DNA of 64,000 nt from Turritopsis dohrnii (Eukaryota; Cnidaria; Hydrozoa; Anthoathecata; Oceaniidae). Numbering within the stretch: position 1 is the stretch's first letter; the number at the start of each line of letters is the position of its first letter. The DNA is taken from positions 516,211 to 580,210 of the forward strand of contig BQMF02000286.1 in the NCBI GenBank assembly GCA_027922465.2, given 5' to 3'. Positions 11,899-22,900 of this stretch are shown here, piece by piece. A model generated the notes under the pieces. It worked only from the letters and a program-made list of their open reading frames with translations, made no database searches and was not told the DNA's origin. Position numbers and translations under genes: made by a program.

Positions 11899-13849
11899 GG
11901 CCGGCGTCTGTGCCACAAAATCTTGTCATGCCCGCTGTACAACTTGCAGACCACAGTTTCTATGCAGAAATCGTCGAGTTAAATGTTACTGATAACAGAA
12001 CCAAAAAGTTCCCACTCATAACCTGGTCCCTTTGTTTGTAAATTGGGTCTAAAGTTCCAGTTTATCGGGTCTATCGTTTTGTTTCGTATGTGAACGATTC
12101 TAAGTGTTATGTTCTAGTGCATATTTTACAGACTTATGTTTCGGTGGAGCTTGCTATTAGAATGTGCTTATATTTCAGGTCTGTAAAATAATATCGGTAA
12201 AAAAACTAAAGATGCTAACTTTAGTTATGATAAATAATTGCTCACCACGTTGTTGGGGATAGCTTTTAAGGTGGAATGCTTTCTTCATTTTCCTGGGAAC
12301 AATAATGAAGAAACAGTAAACAAAATATTGCAGAAGACCTTTAATACTTTTTAAAATTCACATGAACAGTGGTAAGCATCACCAGAGGAACTGGTTCAGC
12401 GTGTCGTCAGGTTTGTTGTTTATCATATCCCCTCTCATTTCTCCTCTCCTGGAGGATGGCTGCTGTTTGAATATTGTTTAAATATAACTATCGAAAAATA
12501 TGAAAGCCTAAACAGTAGCACTGCTTAACAAGGGTTTAGGCACACAAAAACCATTGTAATTGAAAACTAAAAACCAAAAACCAAAAAAAAGGAAAAAACA
12601 ATCCTCAGTAGCCAGTATTACTAAGCTGCTGTCCTATTATATAACAATATAACTAGAAAAATGGTAAATAAGTAATTAAACGACGTTGTAATTAAAGGCT
12701 AAGGCTAAATTTTACTGAATGTAAATGTGTTTTTTGTATCGAAATCCTATAAAATATTATAATCAGCCTAGGTAGCATTGTTTACCTTTTTAGTCAATAC
12801 CCAGAATAGTCAGTTAGATTTCAGTTTACACTATCATAGAAGTTGCTACAGAAAATTCACAGATAGTGTCTAAAATGGAAAGAGCAAGGAAGGGTTGCAA
12901 GTAGTAAGAAGTTATCAAGTACATTAGTCAAACCTAGCTGTTCTAAGCAAAAGCTTTACCCAAATTTCCTGGTGCATTAAGATCACATAGAATAAAACTA
13001 GATCTGGCATTTTGGAAGAGGTCTCCATCATTTGCGAAAAGGGAAGTCCTTTGTTAGGTCAGAATTGCTTACAATTTATTAGATGTCGGTTATATTATAA
13101 CATTTTCTCCAAAGGTTTTAAAGAATATATTTTCTCATAAATTGAGTTTTCATGTGTGTGAACAATTGAAATGGGTATATACATCTTTGGGATTCGAAAA
13201 AAATATTCCACTTAGTAAAGGCTATGACATCAGATGCTGACGAGCTAAGACTTAAAAAAAACCTAGATGTTGAATTATAGAAAGGAAGTTCATCATAGAA
13301 GTGTTATAACATAAGTGTATTCAGTTCACAAAAGTAAAAACAATACATTATACCACTAGTCATTGGAGTTATCATTCAATTACATTGATGAAGGAGTAAT
13401 CAAACTGATTGAGACTGTCATGCCGAAAGAACTGTATGATGAGTTTGTCAGAATAGTTAGAGAAAATAAGGGTTTAAATGCCTGGACATTCAAGCCAAAG
13501 ATGATGTCAAAGTTTAAAGAGAAACTATGTTTTCATGATCCACCTGAAAAAAGCATTCAAAAAATGTTAGAATGAAAGGTAGTAGTGAAAGTGACACAGA
13601 AAGTGAATGTGAATTTCAACAAGAAGAATGTTTCTACAAATCTATCAACCAGCTTCTAATTCATGTAGTCCATCTTTAGAAATCAAAAAGAAATTCTAGA
13701 GGAGTTGTTTGTGGCCACCCAAATCATCATAGCTGACATTAAAGGAGTGTTTGAATCCTCTTAATCTTTTAAACCTTTTCGTCTTGATGTCTTGGTCTTT
13801 CTGATGACCCCACATTAAATAATATATGTGTAGGAGTTTAAACCAAAAG

Positions 13850-14290
13850 TTTTGATTGTCACCCAAGATATGATATTTTCATCATCAAAGGGCACAAAAG
13901 CATTATCTTTAAGCATGGAAACAAGGCAGATAGCAGGCTCTAAAAAACGTTAATTCAAAAGTTGAATGGTTTTGGGCATGGTGTTTCCCATTCTGTTGTT
14001 AGATCCCATGAAACATCACTTGCTTAAATAAATATGATCTCTGTAGCTCTACCATCAGCATTTCACAGTAGTATGTCCACAACTTTTGTTTGAAATAACA
14101 TTGATTTCAGAGAAGAAACAAGACCAACACATAGATATGGCCAATGGTGCCATAATTCAAAGAAGCAGTGAAGAATCTGCATCAAATGAAGGATTCCAAC
14201 CAGTAAAGAAAAGTGAGCGATCTTTGAAAGAACCATTAATAACATTTTACGCTTTGTATTGGCGAAAAAGGAATATGTGTGTAACTCAAT
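13850..14290 (+). pseudogene. fragment of the transposon-associated protein family also present at 41.8-46.6 kb
   Basis: The plus-strand frames read VTQDMIFSSSKGTKALSLSM, then METRQIAGS, then LIQKLNGFGHGVSHSVVRSH, with stops and frame changes between them. The order and wording parallel the minus-strand protein at 46428-46048 (GRNPTPKSMALAMAVRQITG, LIRILNGQGHCVSHSSVLRH). The function of the family is not known to me. The copy sits inside the TA-flanked transposon, which ties the family to a mobile element. An upstream 70-codon frame (13363-13575, with KLIETVMPKELYDEFVRIV) may belong to the same element but is not recognisable. Confidence 0.55.
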
Positions 14291-14377
14291 GACATTACAG
14301 ATTAAGCCTTGGTTGTCTGAATGAACAGGAATTTCTCCTGGAACAACTTATTCTAAAATCGAAAGAATTTGTAAAAT

Positions 14378-14421
14378 ACATCTTACATCTTACCTAGTTG
14401 GACAGGTAAGATGTAAGATGT
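14378..14421. repeat. perfect hairpin, 18-bp arms and 8-base loop
   Basis: ACATCTTACATCTTACCT at 14378-14395 is followed after AGTTGGAC by its exact complement at 14404-14421. Each arm also holds a direct CATCTTA repeat. It lies inside the TA-flanked transposon. Confidence 0.85.
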
Positions 14422-15514
14422 TAATACCACAATGTCACAGGCACCTCTACATTTTACAAAATACTCATGTTGCGGATGATGTTACGGATAATATAAGAAA
14501 CGAAGAAATAGGCGTTGATGATTACGATGATGATTATGACGAAGACTATTTGATACGTGCTTATTTGTCGACTATTATTAATCTTCTACTTTCTGCGTTT
14601 CACTTAGTAGTTTACAGTGATGCCTTAAACGTTTCCTTTCATGTGTTTGCAAATACCCGCGTACGAATTGCCATGAAAATTAGGCAACCTACGTCAGAAA
14701 TTGCTTAATTACATGAATTAAATGGATTTATCTTTATTGTCCTCTCCTGTTCACTTTGATTTTCATAGTTTCTGGTTCATATGAAAGCAAAAATTAGGTG
14801 AACAACAAAGAACCACACACCTCCTCCTGAAAGCATGGGTAAAATCCAATAGTCGTCTGTGTTCCATAAATAGTCCACAATACATTTTCAGATATATGTT
14901 TGGTAGGAAACTTTGTTCTGCATTAAATTTGCTATACAATGATATATAAAAAAGTTTTTTTCCGCCATTTTGAATTTTTTCTTCTTCTTATGACGTCACA
15001 AAATGTGTTTTTGGGTTATTACGTCATAACGGACCAGCGAATTTGTGGGAACTTTTTTGTTTCAGAACCACTACACACCCCTTAACATTATTCCAGCATA
15101 AAAGTGTGGTCTGCAAGTTGTACAGCGGAATATTTTTTCTGAGCATCTTTTTGTTACACAGACGCCGGCCTACAAGAAACCTTCCCAAAAACTGTGATCT
15201 TTGAAATATTTAATGCAAAATGACGGTTTAGATAGCTGACAAATTTTAGATGTAATTAAAAAGTTCGTTAAGGTTGAACTACCGACGATAAAATCGTACC
15301 TTACATCCAAATGTTAAGCATTTTTAGTAAAAGTAACTACTTACTACTTTTAACTTAAACAGGGTTGCCACAGACCTTTGGCAACAAAATTTCCTGACAC
15401 AACCATACAATTGATACTTTTTTTCCAGAATCTTAGTTTAAAAATGATATATTTTTTCACTATTGTCACTGTAGATTCAGCTAACCATCACGTAAACCAC
15501 TATGACTCTGAATA

Positions 15515-16819
15515 ATGGATGTCTCAAAGATAGCTACCCTTAATTGTAACGGCCTCAAAAGCAATTTTGTTTATGTTAAAGAACTTTCAAGAAACTTCGA
15601 CTGCATTTTCCTTACAGAGACATGGATCTTAAATTCAGAGCAGCACATTCTCTCAATCTTTGAACAAAAATTTCACGTTATACCTGTCTACGCAAAAAAA
15701 CACAGTTTTGGTCGTCCCTTTGGTGGAACTGTTTTTCTTGTTAATCGTCATTTATTCAAATCACTAGATACAATTGTTCAAAACGACCATATTACCATCA
15801 TCAAAACAAAGCTCAAAAACGTTCCTCTCTTCATCACGTGTGTGTATTTACCACCATCTGGGTCAGTAAATTACATAGACAATTACAAACTCCAGCTGGC
15901 CGCCATTCAAGGTATGCATACTCAATTTTCCTCAACATGCGAATCATCAATATGCGGACAACAAAACTCGTTATCACCTATTCTGACAGAATTTATGATC
16001 GAGAATGAATATACATCAATTGAAATTACTATGGGCTCTGGGTCTACCTACAAATTCATCTTACATAGACCACATTCTTGTGTCACCTGATCTCTTACAC
16101 AGCATCAACTCTTCTACAGTTATTTTTCCTGAATCAGACCACACAAGTGACCACCTTCCAGTAACAGCATCAATTATCATACCTGACGGTGAACTTCTTG
16201 AAGATCTCAATCCACCACCAACCCTTACTAAGAGAATATCAAACTTCATGTGGAACAATGTACTGTTTCAAAGTAAATACAAAGAAAAAAACTCAGAACC
16301 ACTTCCGCAGTTTACATAACCATGATCTGCCAATTAACATGGAAATCAACAAATTCCAAGAATCACTGAAAGAGCTAGCCTATGAAGCCTATTACGAAAT
16401 CGAACAGAAACACCACAAAATCGAACCTAAAAAGTGGTGGAGCATCAACCTTACTGAGAGCAGAAAACTACTACAAGCAATGTTTAACACCTGGAGATCA
16501 GAAAATTTTCTAAAGGATGAGGATAATGTGTCGTACAATCGTTATAAGCTGGCTCGAAAAAAGTTTCATCAGCTCGTTTGTAATGCTGAAAACTAATCTT
16601 CAGTAGACTATTACATCAAAATTGATAAACTAAATAAAGTCAAACCAAAAACCTATTGGAAAAATAGTCCACCGATCATCATCCCAAAAACCTTCTACAA
16701 TAAACGGGAAAACCTCCAAAACCGAAATCACTTCAGAATTATCAAAACATTTCAGTTCGATTCTAAACACACCTGGTATTGACACTATCGACAACACAGC
16801 AAGCAACTTTCTTCTGAAG
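15515..16819 (+). pseudogene. 5' part of a LINE: AP-type endonuclease region, frameshifted
   Basis: The first open frame (15515-16090) starts with KIATLNCNGLKSN and has FLTETWILN and CVYLPPSG, the N-terminal motifs of APE-type endonucleases that nick target DNA in non-LTR retrotransposition. After a frame change near 16050 the C-terminal endonuclease signature SDHTSDHLPVTASI appears in the frame 16005-16319, and a third frame (16189-16596) continues the protein. The element is cut at 16820 by the BEL/Pao insertion and resumes at 25947. Several frameshifts make it non-functional. Confidence 0.75.
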
Positions 16820-16824
16820 AATAT

Positions 16825-17151
16825 TATAGAATTCCCTCCTGAACGATGAACAGTTATCGCCGAGATAATACGGACTATTTACGCTCTCCCTTTATTTCGC
16901 TCTCCCTTTATTTTTCGAGAAGTTTCTTTCCCTCTGGGATTAGTTGTTCCCTTTATTTCTAGTTGCATTTGTATACCTAAGTAATTATATGGTAATTATT
17001 TGTAGTTTTGAATTTTGTAGCAATATTTAAAGGCGTTTTTCTCTCACTTGTAAGTAGCATGAGTGAGAGAGCGCTCACAGTTTTGTGATGATAAAGACAA
17101 CGATACGATTATTACAAACGTGAATTTTCTCTTCTCTCACTGAACCTAACA
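16825..17151 (+). repeat. 5' LTR of the BEL/Pao element
   Basis: It starts TATAGAATTCCCTCC and ends CTGAACCTAACA. It contains a duplicated CGCTCTCCCTTTATTT block near its start and a GTAGCATGAGTGAGAGAGCG region downstream. I found no mismatch to the 3' LTR. Confidence 0.93.
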
Positions 17152-17214
17152 TAAGATCACAAAACTATGCAAGAAGATTCATTCACTGAACAACGATGAG
17201 CAACAACTGCTTTG

Positions 17215-19900
17215 TTTGATTTGGTCAACCTTCGTTGCTGACTCTAGAGCTGTGGACCTGTTCGTTACAGTTAAGGCTCTAGACACATCTTGGATTTTGC
17301 TGCTACAATCACTGGAATTGCTATTTGCTGCATACATTTGGATTGGTGAACCTAAGTATCAGAACTTCTTAAATTTACGTCTTTATTTATTTATCAATTT
17401 ATTCATCTCTGAATAGTCGGGTCGATTGACCCAAACGGAGTGACCCCTTCGCCGAACCAGAGTAACAATAAATAAACTTCTAAATTGAAAGTTTTGCCTC
17501 CGTTGTTGTTTGCTGTTTGCTGATCTACGTTGATTTTGGTCAACCTTCGTTGCTGATTAGAGCTGTGGACCTGTTCGTTACAGTTAAGGCTCTGTATACA
17601 TCGTGCATCTTTCCTGACAACACCAACGTTTGCTGTCAACACTGACGTTTCAAGACTCGCGTCTGCTGTCACCACTGACGTTTTCTGTTTTACTGATTGT
17701 GAGAACTTTTACGTTGATTTTGGTCAACCTTCGTTGCTGATTAGAGCTGTGGACCTGTTTGTTACAGTTAAGGCTCTAAACACATCTCACATCTTTCCTG
17801 ACAACACTGACGTTTGCTGTCAACACTGACGTTTGCTGTTTTACTGATTGTAAGAACTTTTACGTTGATTTTGGTCAACCTTCGTTGCTGATTAGAGCTG
17901 TGGACCTGTTCGTTACAGTTAAGGCTCTAGACACATCTCACATCTTTCCTGACAACACCAACGTTTGCTGTCAACACTGACGTTTGCTGTTTTACTGATT
18001 CACTGACGTTTGCGGTCAACACTGACCTTTTCCTGTCAACACTGACGTTTCCTGTCAACACTGACGTTTGCAGTCAACACTGACGTCTGCATCCGACACT
18101 GACGTTTCAAGACTGACGTTTGCTGTCAACACTGACGTTTGCTGTTTTACTGATTCACTGACGTTTGCTGTCAATACTGACGTTTGCTGTTTTACTGATT
18201 GTAAGAACTTTTACGTTGATTTTGGTTAACCTCCGTTGCTGATTAGAGCTGTGGACCTGTTCGTTACAGTTAAGGCTCTGTATACATCGTGCATCTTTCC
18301 TGAAAACACCAACGTTTGCTGTCAACACTGACGTTTCAAGACTGACGTTTGCTGTCAACACTGACGTTTGCTGTTTTACTGATTCACTGACGTTTGCCGT
18401 CAACACTGACGTTTGCCGTCAACACTGACGTTTCCTGTCAACACTGACGTTTCCTGTCAATACTGACGTTCGCAGTCAACACTGACGTTTGCTGTTTTAC
18501 AGATTGTAAGAACTTTTACGTTGATTTTGGTCAACCTTCGTTGCTGACTAGAGCTGTGGACCTGTTCGTTACAGTTAAGGTTCTAGACAGATCTCAAACC
18601 TTTCCTGACAACACTGACGTTTGCTGTCAACACTACGTTTGCTGTTTTACTGATTGTAAGATCTTTTACGTTGATTTTGGTCAACCTTCGTTGCTGATTA
18701 GAGCTGTGGACCTGTTCGTTACAGTTAAGGCTCTAGACACATCTCACACCTTTCCTGACAACACTGACGTTTGCTGTCAACACGACGTTTGCTGTTTTAC
18801 TGATTGTAAGAACTTTTACGTTGATTTTGGTCAACCTTCGTTGCTGACTAGAGCTGTGGACCTGTTCGTTACAGTTAAGGCTCTAGACACATCTCACACC
18901 TTTCCTGACAACACTGACGTTTGCTGTCAACACTACGTTTGCTGTTTTACTGATTGTAAGAACTTTTACGTTGATTTTGGTCAACCTTCGTTGCTGATTA
19001 GAGCTGTGGACCTGTTCGTTACAGTTAAGGCTCTAGACACATCTCACACCTTCCTGACAACACTGTCGTTTGCTGTCAACACTACGTTTGCTATTTTACT
19101 GATTGTAAGAACTTTTACGTTGATTTTGGTCAACCTTCGTTGCTGATTAGAGCTGTGGACCTGTTCGTTACAGTTAAGGCTCTGTATACATCGCGCATCC
19201 TTCCTGTCAACACTGACGTTTGCTGTCAACACTGACGTTTGCTGTCAACACTGACGTTTGCTGTTTTACTGATTGTAAGAACTTTACGTTGATTTTGGTC
19301 AACCTTCGTTGCTGATTAGAGCTGTGGACCTGTTCGTTACAGTTAAGGCTCTGTATACATCGCGCATCCTTCCTGTCAACACTGACGTTTGCTGTCAACA
19401 CTGACGTTTGCTGTTTTACTGATTGTAAGAACTTTTACGTTGATTTTGGTCAACCTTCGTTGCTGATTAGAGCTGTGGACCTGTTCGTTACAGTTAAGGC
19501 TCTGTATACATCGCGCATCCTTCCTGTCAACACTGACGTTTGCTGTCAACACTGGCGTTTGCTGTTTTACTGATTGAAAGAACTTTTACGTTGATCTTGG
19601 TCAACCTTTGTTGCTGATTAGAGCTGTGGACCTGTTCGCTACAGTTAAGGCTCTGTATACATCGCGCATCCTTCCTGTCAACACTGACGTTTGCTGTCAA
19701 CACTGACGTTTGCTGTTTTTCTGATTGTAAGAACTTTTACGCTGATATTGGTCAACCTTCGTTGCTGATTAGAGCTGTGGACCTGTTCGTTAAGTTAAGG
19801 CTCTATATACATCTCAAATCTTTACTGACAACACTGACGTTTCTTGTGAACACTGACGTTCGCAGTCAACACTGACGTTTGCTGTCAACACTGCTGTTTG
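17215..19900 (+). repeat. leader minisatellite, about 14 units, with an inner short repeat
   Basis: Units of roughly 150-190 bases contain GATTTTGGTCAACCTTCG, GAGCTGTGGACCTGTTCG and ACAGTTAAGGCTCT, followed by variable numbers of an 18-19 base repeat built on CAACACTGACGTTTGCTGT. I count about 14 copies of the GCTGTGGACCTG core between 17250 and 19780. Unit length varies with the number of inner repeats. The array fills the space between 5' LTR and gag-pol and makes several spurious open frames on both strands. Confidence 0.9.
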
Positions 19901-19950
19901 TTGTCACTTACGGCTGCTGCCGCAACAGACGTTACCTTGTCCGCTGAAGT

Positions 19951-22900
19951 GTGGAAGGAAGTTTATCGTACACAAATTCCTCTCTTACGATGGAAAAGCC
20001 AACATTCCAAGATCGCTCAGAACAGAGGCTGGCCAACCTGAGAAGGCAAAGAGGGGGAAAAAGGGCTTCAATAACGAAAAGAATCCAACAACTAGACGAA
20101 CTCATTAAAGAAAATGGAAGTCGCACACGAATCAATTCCCTTTTTCAAAGTCTCATCCAAGTTCAAAGAGAAGCAAAAAACATCAATCAAGAGCTAGAAG
20201 ACCTCGGTGAGGACACAGAGGAATGGATGGAAGAAGTCAATCTCTCTGTCGACAATTGTAAATCCAAGATCAAAGAGTATTTCGAACTGAGGAAAGAAGA
20301 CGCACCTTCAGACGATGGTAAAGCATGGCTGATGGAGCAATTCAGACAAAGGTCAACTCCACAATATCAACAAGCTGATTTAGAGTTGGCGAGTGAATTC
20401 GCAAAGATGACTGCAAGTGACGCGATTCCGATGATCCCACCAGCAACATCTTTTGGTCCATCCACCTCCTTCGATACATTCGCGACGACTGGATTGGTGT
20501 ACACAACAATGCCATTCCCAGAGACGAGCATGAATTTGGGAGCAACAGCCTCAACCGCGTATGGCAGAACATTTGCACCGCCACTCAGCAAACCAACAAT
20601 GACAACGCAAAGCAGAGGAGCTATACCTAAAAATCGTAGAGTGGACCCTACACCATTTCAGCTGAATTATTCACAGTCACCCCAAGCAGACAACAATCAA
20701 GTGGATGCGTGGATTGACCGTCTTGACCCAAAAAGACCACCACCTGCAACACCTGACAACAAAATAGAAGATTCACTAGCGACGTGGTTTGTTCAGCAAG
20801 GATTACCAAGGATACGGCTACCTTGGTTCGACGGCTCTCCAACGCACTATGTGGACTTCATCACAAGTTTCAGAGATCTCGTCCACAACCAAGATTATTT
20901 ATCTACCACTCAACGATGCGTCTATCTTCATCAACATGTCAAAGGCGAAGTCAAAAGATCCATACAAGGATACAGAAACGATTACGAGGGCTATGTGCAA
21001 GCTCTCAGAAGAATCAAATATATGTTTGGGCAACGATCAAGAATAGCACACGCCGTCATTAAAAGGGTGACTCTTGGGAAGCCAATAACCAACCGAGATC
21101 CGGCTGGACTAACAGAATTCTACTACACAATCAGTGACTGTCTGGTGACGCTTCAAAAACTCGATTACGTCTCGGACCTCTATAGCACCGACGTCCTGCG
21201 TCAGGCATGCAGACGATTGCCACCTTATCTCTACTCGAAGTGGGCTGATTACTGCTTGCTGATCCGCAGACAACAAGAACCGAATCTAACTCACCTTGAG
21301 TCCTGGCTCCAAGAAAGAGTTTTGGCGTCTAAAGAATCCTATCTGCCTGATCGATTCTCAAATCAAGACTCGAATAAAGACTCCAGCCAAAGCCAAAGAA
21401 ACGATCGAAACCAGAGAGACAACTGGTACACCCGTTCAGGTGATTCAGATCCTGGGAATAGCAAATGGACTGGTGCTCTTCAAGACAAAACCAAGAAGAA
21501 AACTACTACTTGCTACCTTTGTCGAGAAACCCATCGGCTACATAAATGTACAAAGTACGTCGACTTGGACTCAGATGCTCGCTTCAAAACCGCAAGAAAA
21601 TTGAAAGTCTGTTACAATTGTTTGACGAAGGATCACTACACTGATAAATGTCCATCGAAGAATAGCTGTTTCGAATCTGGATGCACCGAAAGGCACCACA
21701 CCTCACTACACAAGTACTTCACTGGAAGCAACAACAAGAAGGAAGACGCACTGGAGACTGACTCGACATTTAACGGTGAGACGAAAATTACAAGTTCACC
21801 TAAAGGAGCAGTATACCTTTCAGTCGTCCCTGTCACGTTGATTGGACAGGACTCATCTTCGGTCACCACATATGCCCTGTTGGACTCCGGAAGTGAAAGC
21901 ACCCTTCTAAGACAGGACGTGGCTAAGAAGCTAAAGTTACGGAAGACTGAAACAACAATCTCGATCAGCACCATCAAAGATGTTGGTGAGAAGCTGAAAG
22001 TACAAGAAGCGAAGCTAAATGCCCGATCAACCGTAAACAACAAAAGTGTTAGGATCGACAAATGCTACATTGTACCAAAAACTCACTTCAACATGCCAGC
22101 TCAAATGTATCCCGAAGATGTTACTACTCGATTCAAGCACCTAGAAGGGATTGATCTACACAGTGTGAGAAGTGATCAGATTGGTATCCTAATTGGGGCC
22201 AACATCCCCTCGGTGCACAAGCAATTAGAAGCGAAACTGGGAGAAGGATCCCAACCAACCGCTATAAAGACGCTTTTCGGTTGGACACTATTCGGACCGT
22301 ATGGTAATTCAAACCAGACTTCAATCAACAACCTGCACATCCAAGACGAAACTGACCTTCACGATGCAGTGCGAAGAATCTGGGAACAAGATTCCATCGG
22401 CAACGTAAATGACAGAGAACCAGCACCTTCCATACAAGACAAAAGGTGCCTCCAGAAACTGGAATCAGAAACAGAATTTGTCGCTGGGAAGTACGTAGTT
22501 CCGATGTTGTGGAAAGAGGACGTAACACTTCCTGACAACCGTGAAGTAGCCGAAAAGAGGTTCAATTACTTGCTCCAGAGGCTAAAGAAAGACCCCTCAC
22601 TGCACAAAATGTACCAAGATACGATGGACAAGTATCTCAGAAAGGGCTACGCAAGGAAAATGACTCCTGATGAAGTCAACAGAACCACAGAAAAGACATG
22701 GTACCTGCCACACCATCCAGTATTCAACTCAAATAAACCAGGGAAGATAAGAGTCGTATTTGATGCAGCATCAAAACACCAAGGTTGCAGTCTCAACAAC
22801 TCCTTGCTGAGTGGTCCAGACCTTCTTAACAATCTGACTGGTGTTTTAATGAGGTTCCGTTTGCATCCGATCGCATTCTCCGCAGATATTGAAGAAATGT

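Larger units (their letters stand above)
11899..15170. mobile_element. DNA transposon with GGCCGGCGTCTGTG terminal inverted repeats, TA-flanked
   Basis: The left end (GGCCGGCGTCTGTG after TA at 11897-11898) is matched by its complement ending at 15170 and followed by TA at 15171-15172. The terminal repeats extend imperfectly for about 55-65 bases and share a CGCTGTACAACTTGCAGACCA block. A TA duplication fits Tc1/mariner-like target choice, but the superfamily is not established. Inside lies a broken copy of a transposon-associated protein (about 13850-14290) and an 18-bp-arm hairpin at 14378-14421. Confidence 0.6.

Noticed and set aside
11454..11954. 166-codon minus-strand open frame
   Set aside because: It has no recognisable motif and an odd composition, and its start overlaps the terminal repeat of a transposon; it is probably chance.
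18541..19146. 201-codon open frame with repeated AVDLFVTVKALDTSHTFPDN units
   Set aside because: It is the minisatellite of the BEL/Pao leader read in one frame. Matching repeat-derived frames appear on the other strand, so repetition rather than coding explains it.
17215..19900. CRISPR-like array
   Set aside because: Repeats are long, contiguous and without unique spacers of constant length, and they lie inside a retrotransposon in an animal genome.
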